Assembly: GCA_024704765.1 (NCBI GenBank)
Contig: JAKMXF010000099.1
Span: 320,432 to 384,431 of the forward strand
Length of the DNA stretch: 64,000 nt
Source of the DNA: Oopsacas minuta
Lineage: Eukaryota; Porifera; Hexactinellida; Lyssacinosida; Leucopsacidae
Reading direction: 5' to 3'
Positions 12,901-24,900 of this stretch are shown here, one piece after another; positions within the stretch are counted from its first letter, which is position 1; the number at the start of each line of letters is the position of its first letter. Under the pieces are notes generated by a model. It saw only the letters and a program-made list of their open reading frames with translations, searched no databases and was not told the origin of the DNA. Made by a program: the position numbers and the translations under genes.

Positions 12901-15900
12901 ATTATAATTATCATATTTCTATCATAATAATTTAAACTAACGCGCTTCATGTGTACACACTGAATCTATTTCGTGTGTATGCGTACACAAGAACCTTTTC
13001 GGGTCTACACCTACACATGATACAAAATCGGAGCAGTTGGTAAGTATGATAACTACCTCATCATGGAACATTTACAGTTACAATACTATCCCTGTCGATC
13101 AAACACATTTAATGACCCATATGCAGATTTTTCTAGTACACTGAATCAGTGGCTTCGTGTTATATGTGCCTGTGGGGTCCGTGCCTCCACAAATATTTTC
13201 CGACTTCCCACATCATTACTCCAAGGGACCAGAAAGATCTCCTTAGTGGGCTAATTGCAAATCAAATGTTATTTCTTGTGAAGAGTTTCGCTCCTTGACC
13301 TTACTGACTGTTTACAGTGCCCTCATCCAGAACGTGTTGCACACTAGATTGAATTTGAGTCCCCCCAGATTTTAATGCCACTGAGTGATTGTATCATTTG
13401 TACATGTACACCCGAAAAGGTTAGTGTGTACACTTAGACACTATATTCTTGAATATCTTGCGACATATATTCTTTTCTTTAGTTTGTAGGTATAAGTAAA
13501 CTTATACCAGTTGACAACTTCGCAATTACGAGTAGACTGTTTTAGTTATTTATCAGGTATATTTCCCTCTACTAAGCTATATGTCTCACAAAGATAAATC
13601 TGATTTGTAAACTTCACTCTCCAAAAGAATGCTGTTCATTCAATCTTGAAACAATGTGTACCATTGGCTAAGATATGATGATGAATGAGATGCACTATTC
13701 TGTTATGTATGTGAACTTGATTCTAAGAATCCTACATCTAACAGCACCTATATCGCGGAAGACTATGAGCTTAGAGAATCACCTCTATAGGCAATGTTCA
13801 CCTAAAAGCCGAGGCAGCTGTGCTTGCCACTGAAAGCCCTCATAAAAATATTTAAGCGGTTGAAAAGGGAATCATTGGATAACATGCGATACATATTCAA
13901 CACTGCATATTTTGTTGTCCTGGAAAATTTAGCTTTACGAAATTCGGAATGTTTTGGCCTCTCCAGCCTCTAAATGGAGTTGGAATCGGGGCTCTATACA
14001 CAAAGGATGAGCGTACCCTTGAATTTGCTGCATACATTGTCGAAGCTATGAGACTAATTCAGTCTGAACAACTAAAACAAGTCAGGTATTTAGTGTTACG
14101 GCAGATTCTTCTACTGATAGATGTCTCAGTGAAAATGAAATGATTTGTATCAGATACTTCAGTCAAGGAAATTACTTACCCAAGTCATTTTACGCAGGAC
14201 TTGGAACTCTTGGAAAGGCTGACGCCAAAGGAATTCTAGAAAGAATTGATCAAATTTTGCCGAAGCGAGTTTGGACAGATTTCACAGTGGCACACACCCT
14301 GGAAATTGATCAAAATTTCACCCGATATTTGGTAACAATTTAATGTTCATTGTGAAGTGAATTATCCCATTACTTGAAATATCCAAAAATTGTAATAATT
14401 CATCATCTAATTCAGCTACAATTGGAATGCATATACGCAGTGAATATTTCTTGCTCAGAAATTATTCTTGAAAACCGCAAATATTCATTTATATCAATGA
14501 ACTTAGATTCTGGTATCTAGGCAACTAACACATTTCAAGGGGTTAATCAATGTTCCATGTATTAGATGGAGCCATAGTTTGGAGATAAAGTGCATAACAT
14601 GACCATAGCTCAGGGGGACATTTTACCTCCCCCCTTCAAATCACCTAGAAAAATTCCTGCATTCCAAGACTTCATTCGATTGCATTCTCGACCACTTTCT
14701 TATTGCAGTGATTACATAAGCGGAGTTCTAAATAATGAATCCTTAAAATATCTCAAACATTTTGATAAAATTTATACTTGAAAGTACTATACGTTATATT
14801 GACGAATGCTTTCATGGAAATGAAGTATCATATGCTTTAGTGTTATCTTTCCAGCTGACTGGCCAAGTTAATTTTCCCTATTAGCCCGTATTGGTAAGCC
14901 TGAAATGTAATCTTTAACAAACCATTTTATTAGGGTATTGCCAAATGATTGATTTGTGGCAAGATTTTTTGCGAGTGGACGGAATTCAAGGTTGCAGTTG
15001 CATATCAACAGAAGAAGCAGGATACTATTGATCATATTGGAATGCAGAATCGAGTTCGAATGTTCTAGGAGTTCCATAAACTATATTTGCTTTGCTAGAA
15101 TTCGCTGGTGATGCCTTGGAGTACAGCTTCAAGTTAACGAGGATTCTCTGCTTTGAATCTTATCAAGACCTCTCTTAGAAGTTGTTTATAGCACGTTTTA
15201 AATGATGATTTATTGCACATTTCAGTAAATGGCTCACTTCTGAATACATTCTCTGCGGATGAAGCTCTAGAACTGTGATGTACAGGCATGTATACGGACA
15301 TAAAACTCCGAAGACGCTTCAAAGTGATCAAATTGTATGTGTTGCTATTGCCGATCACTCTATAGATACATCACAGTCTAATGAGTCTATGCCAGGGGGT
15401 TTTCAACCAGTGGGTCGCGAGAGCTTTTTCAGTGGGTCGTGGAAGGTAGGAATTTTACTGAATTTCAGTGATTCTATTACTATTAATTTGTGGTTAGTGT
15501 CGCATTGCGTAATTAGAAACCCTATTGTCATTATATGACATCATTGTATTGATTATGAAATAACATAGGAGAAATAGAATCTTGAAGGAATACATACAAT
15601 TCGTGACATGTCACGAATTGTAATGGCACGAATTGTATGTATTCCAATATTGAAGTGTAGTATTTTATTAAATACCCTATGCAGTCCAGGCTTGTATGTA
15701 CAACAAAGAATTATATAAAGACATTTCTAGGCCTTTCAACTTTAACAAGTCCTTCTAATTGTATTTTACTTAAATGGCAACTAAACGTGCTCCGAAGAGT
15801 GCTTACTCAGATGATTATCTGAAATTTGGATTCACAAGTATAGTAATTGAAGGTATTGACAAACCACAATGCGTGATATGTCTGAAAGTATTATCTGCAG

Positions 15901-18900
15901 AGTCTATGAAGCCGTTTCAGCTTAAAAGACATTTTGAGAAAGAACATCCAACATATAATAACCGAGATGTTTCTTTCTTCCAAAAACAATCTCAATCTGT
16001 CAAGAAATCTAGACTTGATACGACAGGACAGACAGCTATCACTATAAGAGCCGCAGTTGAAGCATCATATGTTGTGTCACTACGTATTTCTAAATCTAAG
16101 AAACCCCATACTATTGGTGAAGAGCTAGTTTTGCCCTGCACGAAAGACATTGTGCGCATAATGATTGGAGCAGATGCAGTAAAAAAACTAAGTTCGTTGT
16201 CAATTTCAGATAACACTGTTCAGCGCAGAATTCAAGAAATGTCAGAGGATATTAAGAACCAAGTTGTGGAGCAAATCAAATAGTCACCCATCTTTGTTTT
16301 GCAATTAGATGAGTCAACTGATGTTTCTTCTTGTGCTCAGCTGATGATATATGTACGTTATATCCACGATTCTAACTTCAAAGAAGAGTTCCTGTTTTGT
16401 CAGCCACTTGATTCTCAAACACGTGGAATTGATGTTTTCAACAAAGTAGACACCTTTTTTTTGTAAAAGAAGGTCTCGATTGGAAAAAAGTTGGGGCTGT
16501 TTGCACAGATGGCGCTCCTTCTATGTTGGGAAACCTTTCTGGGTTCCAGACACGCGTTAGACAGTTTGTCTCAGATGTGATAACAAATCACTGTAGGATT
16601 CACCGAGAAGCCCTTGCAGCGAAGACTTTGCCAGCCTCGCTAAATGTTATCTTGCAGGAGGTAATTAAAATAGTCAATTTCGTTAAAAGTAGCGCACTCA
16701 ACACTCGTCTCTTCAGAAATCTTTGTTTAGATATGGATGCTGCGTATATGAATCTGTTATATCACACTGAAATTAGATGGCTTTCAAAGGGCAATGTTTT
16801 GAAACGTGTTCTAGACCTCAAGGAAGAAACAACAGAATTTTTAAAACTCCAAAAGCGGACGCATTGGCATGATTTATTCGAAAATCACGAATGGATTACT
16901 AGACTTTGTTATCTTTGCGATATTTTTGAAAGACTCAATACTCTGAACCTCTCATTGCAAGGTAAAGATAGTAATATTATGGATTTTGTAGACAAGCTTT
17001 CTGCCTTTCTAGCAATGCTTGACCTCTGGAGAAACAGGATAAATAGTGGTAGGATTACAATGTTTTCTCACCTCTGTAGCTATGTTGAAGATTGCGAAAT
17101 TAGTATCAGCGAAGCTTTGCAAAATGACATTGCAACGCACTTGCAATCACGTAAAGATGAATTCTCTAGATACTTTCCAGAAACAACAAAATCCAAATTT
17201 AATCTTGTTCGAAATCCTTTTCTGGCCAAAATAGATGACTGCATTCCTGATAATCAGGATGCAGCACAGGAGGATTTCATCAAACTTGTAAACGATTCAG
17301 GAGCACAAACATTATTTTCAAGAGTTGATTTGCCATCTTTTTGGAGTTCTATGCTTGGAAGCTATCCAATAGTATCACAAATTGCCCTGAAGTTACTCAT
17401 GCCATTCCCATCAACTTATTTGTGTGAAGCGGCGTTTTCTAGCATGCTAGTAATCAAAACTAAGGCTAGAAATAGACTTGATGTCGAATCAGATCTACGC
17501 TGCTGCTTAGCAATAACACAGCCTAGAATTCAAAAGCTAGTTGATGAAAAACAACATCAAAAATCACATTAAATAATCATGTGTGACAATTATTATTATT
17601 GTAGATGTAGTAAATTTACATTAGAATAATATATACGAGTTAAGTACATACATTTTGAAGTTTACGTTTTGGGTATGCCTTCATCGGGTGGGGCGCGAAC
17701 GCTTTAAAAAGTTGGAAAGTGGGTCGTGGTCAGAAAAAGGTTGAAAACCCCTGGTCTATGCATACGTATTTTGAATTATTAGAAGAAGAATTGAGATGTG
17801 GCTAGTGAGTCACTGAATAACCGTGCATTTCTACCATTTTCAATTCACTTTAATCACTGGTGGCTTATTTAGCCACCACCCAGGGACGTGGATGCCAGGT
17901 TACTACCAATACTTTTTCATTTTGTCGAGCACTGGTACGTATAGATATATTAATTGGATTTTGATAATACTATAGATCATTATTTCGAACGAGTATTCGA
18001 ATATTCATTATATTCGTTTCAGCCCTGGTTGAGACTTACTCTCGTGGGAGACCATGATAGCACATAGTACCCGGTTACGGCTTATTCGAGTACTTATAAC
18101 GAATACATACTAACCAACTATTCTTATCCGAGAACATATTACTTGAGGTTATCAGTTTCAGTATTATTCTACGTACATTGTATATTAATGAATAAACTAG
18201 AGATAGTTGATAACAGTTTGGACAGTGAAGCCTCCCTAATACCAACCTCATTAATCAGAATCCTTATAATCCGGACAGGTCCGAATGGCCAATGGCCAAA
18301 TCACCTAATTGTTTCCAATTACAAATTACAATATTACACAGTTTTACTGCCTTGCATCGTTGGTGTAATTTTCGGAAAAATAGCTCCTTTAACATACAGT
18401 ATTGTTTCAATACATTTCGCTAATCTGAACAAATTACTTTGCTATTGGAACAGCGCTGTTCGATTAGCTAGGATGTAATGTAATTTCAGATCTCTAAAGA
18501 TAGCTAAATTGCTTATGATATTGTGCTTTCATATATGATATCATGTAGGATGCGAATATGTACAAGTATACTTATCATTGAGAACCTCCTATCCAACTAC
18601 GTATTTAACGATCACGTCTTTTCCCAGTATGTATAGACCAAGTGTAAATTCAATACATTTTTTTTCTGCACCAATTACAACTAACCAGGATCGATTTCGT
18701 TTGGCCATATCTTTTCTCTTGACCAAGTAAAGAGTTACTCACATTCTTTAAATCTTGTTGTAGATTAAATTAATTGCATTAATTTAATTTCCCTACGAAA
18801 TTCCTTGCGACTTTGTATCTGCCATTCGTCAACATTTACCCTGGCATTATAGCAGTAGGAGAACCTATTATTTGATAATTATGTGTTTAGCTTCTAAAAG

Positions 18901-21900
18901 CAATAAGATTATTACGTAAGACATAGTGGTATAAAATGAATATTTTTCATTTACCTTTTCAAACTTATACCCATTATCTAAATGTTCTAGTCAAATACAG
19001 GGCTGTGAAATTCTTTCTCTTTCGAAAGGTGTTGAACATTTTTACATTTCCTTTCATAAGTTTCTTTCCATGCGAGACAAAGTTTGACCAGTGTGGAATA
19101 GTTGCATCTAGTATCCAATTGAATAGCAAAGAGGAGAAGCACACCCGACTGATATCAAATACATTTTCATACTGGCCCACAATACAATTACATAGCAGCA
19201 CAGTGAAACTTTATAGATATTTCTGTGTAATATGAGTGCTATGTTGCTTTCGGAATAATTTGTCTGTCGATGTTTTTGTTCTTAGCGGTTAAGACAATGG
19301 CAATGTATTTTACTATGTCCACAGTGAAAGTCAACACTTTTTTTTAATTCTAATTTTTGACAAGGGATGATGCATAAAGCGGACTCATATCCTTCTACAT
19401 AAGGCTTAATAGTAACATGTGGATTTTGGACCAGGATTGGGTTACCTGATTGTAACGAATTAGCAGCTTTGAGGTAACTATATTACCTCACTAAGTGTTT
19501 TTAGGATTATGATTAGATAATTTCGATTAATTCATTTATGATTATGTTTATGTAGACCCTACCCTTTATTTTACAAACATACTTTAATACAGGTGATGAT
19601 ATTATGTTTGAAAATATATATAACGATAACTATATAGTGAGCAACAAGAATACTACAAGTAAAGGTCTACATCATTATATTCTCGCACAGTGTCCCTAAC
19701 CTTTTTGGCTATGAACACCCTATCACAGGCTGTAGACCCCAGGTTTGGGAATACTATTCTAGTAGATGCAAGACTATCACTTCACCAGAACTCATCATAT
19801 AGACAGTATTGAACACCAGAATCTGAAACTCTTCTCAAGCCGATAATTATATCTTGTGCTCTATTAACCAAAACACATACAAAATAAGCTAAAGATTCTA
19901 ACTTGTAAACAATACAATCTAAAATATGTAAATTAATAATGTTTTTCACTTCGGCTCATCGGTACCTTTAAAATCACCATTGAATTCTAATAAAAAATTT
20001 TATTTGCTAAAACAATCCCCAGCTACGAATTAAAGCCTCTGAAAGATAAATACACACTTACATCACAAAATGGACATTGTTCTCTCGCAACAATCATTTG
20101 CATATATTACGATATTCATGGATAAATTAACACTGATTTCCCTAGACTGGCCTTAATAACTTTCTCCATTAGTTCGCTGTCATTTTCATTGCCAAAATGA
20201 TATTTCAAGAATAAGCAATGGATTGTTGGACTACCTCAGGCAGATATTTCGAACTTTCACGATCGGATAACTCTATGTGCTTGAACTGATATAGAGTATC
20301 GGGTTCATCGACAAGTATGTCTCTTTCAACAGTTAAGGAGTCTCAGCAAATACGAAATCGTTGATTACATTTTTAGTACTTTTGCACTGAAAGGCCAGTA
20401 ATAAACGCTAAGGACTGTATATTCTATGGTGAATAGATCTGAAAAAGCTATAATGAAAGGATCTAGGATTCTAGGTGGACTTCATTGCTAGCATCTGGAT
20501 TATTCAATGACGAGAAAGATTGAACGGACTCCTGTAAAGAGGTACTAGACACAGTCTGACTGGAAAATAGGATGAAAATATTGTATTATTTAAGCCAGCG
20601 CTTTGATTCTAATTTCTGATGGTATGATACATAATAATTTGCTCCTGGCATCATATGCTATAGTCCAGAATTGTGTTTCAACGGATCCGTCTGAAGGAAA
20701 GATGTTAATGTTAATGGATATTAGAAGCCGCAGTTCTCAACTAGAAATTTGCTATCTGTGGTAACACGAGACAAGCATGTTTGAAGCTCGAGAATGTTTA
20801 CTTGCTTAATTAGCCACATTTCTCCAGGTGGTTGCCAAGCCTCAAGCCACTAGACATTCGAGTCTGGAAGATAAAGCGGTCATCATTGAATGTTTCTTGT
20901 TTAGACAATGTGTCAGTCAAGCGAGTATTTTTGAAGGGCTAATCAACATTGATAGTCTTCCAGAGAGATAGGAGAATCCAAACGAAATCAGTAGTGTAAG
21001 AACAGGAGGACGTTTCTCATTCTGGATGGCTAGGACAGCACTTGTCGATTCATGAATAACCTCCAGCGCTAACTTAACGTTTTGACTTTCAAGATTGGAA
21101 GGATAACATGATTTAGAAGTCAAACGCGGATCAAGTTTCGCTAAGCTCTCTCTCTCAAAATTATATAGCATACAGATATGATCAGGGGAAGAATAACATT
21201 TTTAGAGGCTACGCATATTAGTCGATAGATATGAAATTCAAGCCAGGATAGTTATTCGTGATGTAGAAAATGGTTGCTTATTCGTCGAAATTATCCTCAC
21301 CGATAACTATCCCTTAATGTGAAACTTTTCAAATTCTTCTCTCCTAATCACAAACTGGAGGCCGGAGTACCAAATCCTTGTGATATACACAAGTCTTTTT
21401 CTCAAATTTTACTTTGTACCATTCGGAAAACCATTACCAATAATTGGTTAAATAATCAATGTGATAGTGAGCTCTTTCAAGGTATTATAGTGCCGAGTAA
21501 CTTCTCAGCAGATAGTGAAGCACAGGAAGTAGACGGACGATACACGACTACTTTTATACCAGCAAGAAATTATAATAGCTAAGGCTGTCTTCGTAGAATC
21601 ATCTGTACCTAGATTAGAAGCAACAATCTTTCTACTGTAAAGAAATACCTGATCCCACATGAATTCCATCCATTTGTATAATTACATGTCCTTGTTCTGA
21701 AGAAAACGCTCATGTAGATTGCTTGACATACGTGAATACCTCGCTTTCAAGACAAAACTTTAATATAACTTCTGTAGTCTATTGGAATAATTAAGAGATA
21801 GGCAAGACATGGTCTGAAGATGGTGATAAGCTGTTGGGGAGATGAGATGTGTTTTTGAGAGACAAAATCTGTGTCAGTACGTTATATCTTCGTTTATCTT

Positions 21901-24900
21901 TTGGATAAGACTGTTCTGGAGCTGACAAAGGACAAATTGAAACCCTGAAACATTAGTGCAAGCTATTAAGTCATCACCAATTTCAGAATCGGCATGTTAT
22001 CAATGACACATTGGGTTGGATATCGGCTGATGCAATATGAGATGCGTTATCAGAACTATTAGGAATAACCTTCAAGGTGCTGCATGCGGTTGATAAAGCC
22101 GAAATAACACTAAATCCGAATCAAGTTGTCGAATACCACAAAGTAACATAAGGAATTGGGAAAAGTTTACCATTATGATCCGAGCTTATAGTCAGGCCCA
22201 ATTCGACCGATATGTACGTATTCACTACAATCTTACAATTCTCGATATGAGGACGCATAAAAACTAATGTATATTCATTCGGATACCATGTAGACCATAT
22301 GTTATCAACTGAAAGAAAAGCTAACTTAGCTTCTAAATCTCTCAAACTTTGAATCTTGAACTTCTCCTTCCCTTTTACTCCTGGCTCTATGCTGAGTGAA
22401 ACAACTTTATTGAGAAGTTCGTCATCCTTGTCCTCTAGAGAGATAAGGCTGCGTCTGGCAAGGGTAAGTTGAATAGTAAGAAGGACTTCCAGGTAGTATA
22501 GTCGGTACAGCTCCATCTTTCAGTCTGACGGATGCAGAGTATCTCTCGGTAAGTTCTGTCTCCATTCTGCAATCTGTGGTGGTCTCGACTTCATCCTCTC
22601 TTAAATGGCTCCAAACATTTCACGTACACAATTTCAGTTTCTAAATATTCTCTCTCTGTAGTGCTCGTAGCCAAGCATGTCTGGGTTCATCAGGCTTCTG
22701 TGCATCGTGAATACAGTTATTCGGTCTTCGGGTTATAGTTACTTATACAACTTGTTGCAGAACACGTGTTGGGCATCATCTTAAGGTGACTAGTAAGAAC
22801 GATAACGTTTTGGAAGCGCCAGAAGGATGTGTGACAAAGAAAATACAGGATAATACCACAAAATAAATGTAATTAAATATTTTTTCAATAATGTGAAGAT
22901 ATGTTATGGAGAATATTTAATCATTTTGTGTTGTTTATATGTAATTTTATGTATGTTTACTTATGATTTTAGTAATTTTAGTTAATGAATAATTTCATCT
23001 TAAAACGCATCCTTGTTAAAGATTTCATTTTTGTATCCTAGGCTTGCATATGTCAGACACAACCAGTTAATGATCTTTAGAATGGAATCCCTTACCATCG
23101 GCTAACCTATCCCTGTTCTAAAATCCACATGTTACCATTTGGCCTTATGTAGAGTAGGATATGGCAGACCCTAAAAGTTGAAAACCGGACTTTTGGGACT
23201 AAAACCAGCACATTTCCAACATTTATCTAGTAACTAAATCTACTCTGATCCCATTCGCATGCAACTCTTTGACGGAAATAGTTGGGGCAAATTATCTGAT
23301 TGGTACTGTTTGGAACTTAATTCATATTCTTTTTGAGTTAATGATTTCTGGTAGATTTTATACTTTAAATTGTTTTATTGCAAGAATAATCCTACATGTC
23401 TTAATCGTTCTGGAATGAGACTATATGATTTAGCCAAACAATAATTTTTGAATGTTCTATATAATTTTCACTACTGCTAATATTTATATTTCTTATTGCG
23501 TTGTAATCCTTTTGACTTTTAGTTCCTTTCTATGACATCTGCTGGTGAAAATGAGGGATGGAGTTTTGTTGGAGTGAATAAGGATATTGAGATATGGAAA
23601 TTAGAGCCCAAGCCTGGTGAAACATCAGTATTAACTGTTCGAGGAAAGTGTACAATCAATGTTGCTCCACTCATATGTTTGAGGTAAGCATTATTTTCCA
23701 ATTTGTCTAATTTGTTCTTTAAAGCTGTAAAACATATACAGCCTAAATCGTCAATTTCAATTAGGGCCCTACCTTATTGGACCATATTTAGACTATGAAT
23801 CCATATGAAGTGGATGTTCACATTATTTGCATGGCATATATATATATGCATATTTCACCTAAAATGTATTTGTTACGATTTCTTCTAACTATCTTGAAAG
23901 TTTGATAGTATGTTGCTGTCCAACTGCGAATTTGGTCTATTCCCGAATGGGATGGCCCATATGCAAATGGATAACACATTGAATATTCGCGAATTGACCA
24001 ATTTGGATTGGTCCAGTGCGAAAGATTTTTAGATTACTCAATTAGTTTGTTAGTAAGTGTATTTATACATTACTATTAAATAATCTAGAAATACTAATAC
24101 TGTTCTGCCGGTTTGTTTTGTTGAGACAACTCTTCCTGTTGTGACATTTGAGTGACAAACTAAAGATGCTTTTCCACATGGACAACGAATAGTTGAACAA
24201 CTTTTGCACTTGCATAGGTCAGTGACACCTTGAGAAGCTTTTCGCATTCTTCGAGAAATGCTATTTTGAGGAACAACTTCTTGGAAATTGAATCCTACTT
24301 CTCCTTCGGTCATAACTTCAATACCTCTAATCCGAAATCTCTGATTAGAGATAACTGGGTTCCATATAGATCCTTTTTCGTGCGATGGAGCTGCTACCGC
24401 GACAGGAGACAATACAAAATATTTTCTGGTACGTCTTATTATTCAGAGTGACCCTCTTTTTGCAAGCTTTATGATAAATTCCGAAAAGGTGAAGTTTCGA
24501 GAAAATCAAGGTGATTCTTTTGTCAACTCATTTATATTTGAACAGATATGTGAATAATTCACAAAGTATGTGAATAACTATCCCATAAGAGTTAAATATT
24601 TAATATATTCGTATATCACTGTGGATAAATGTGTATTAGGTAGACAGGAATTATTTTACAAAAAGTCTATTATTAGCTACAGTCCTATGACGTCATAACT
24701 TGACATGGCAAATACCTCTAGAACAGTGGTTCCCAATCGGTTGTCCATGGCCCCACTTGGGGCCGCAGGACTATTTACATGGGGCCATCTGATCTCTTTA
24801 TAAACGAATAGTTTCCTCTGTCTACATATTACAATTTGTACCCAAAAATTTTTATTTTTTGAATATATGTAATAGTTTATTAGGATTTGATTAAAAGTAC

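Larger units (their letters stand above)
15393..17753 (+). mobile_element. hAT element with perfect 8-bp target duplication
   Basis: Left end CAGGGGGTTTTCAACCAGTG (15393), right end read inward CAGGGGTTTTCAACC (from 17753), each followed within about 40 bases by the GTGGGTCGTGG motif. The flanks are identical: gtctatgc at 15385-15392 and 17754-17761. Size 2361 bp. This is a complete, recent insertion by sequence, with a near-intact transposase inside. Confidence 0.92.
19387..23163 (-). mobile_element. P-like element with THAP-domain transposase
   Basis: Inverted repeats at both ends: left ATATCCTTCTACATAAGGC then TAGTAACATGTGGATTTT; right, read inward, ATATCCTACTCTACATAAGG then GGTAACATGTGGATTTT. 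ACATAAGG recalls the ends of P elements. The flanks gcggactc and gcagaccc match at six of eight positions, with a one-base offset at the junction, so the 8-bp duplication is only suggestive. A THAP/P transposase lies inside on the minus strand. Size 3.78 kb. Confidence 0.75.

Noticed and set aside
14590-14781. Possible extra exon of the START gene
   Set aside because: Exons 3 and 4 already join in phase 0 and no suitable acceptor-donor pair was found; the START domain boundary leaves no need for it.
18221-18310. pogo-like end
   Set aside because: Loose similarity only (TAATCCG-type motif), no partner end and no TA-flanked pair.
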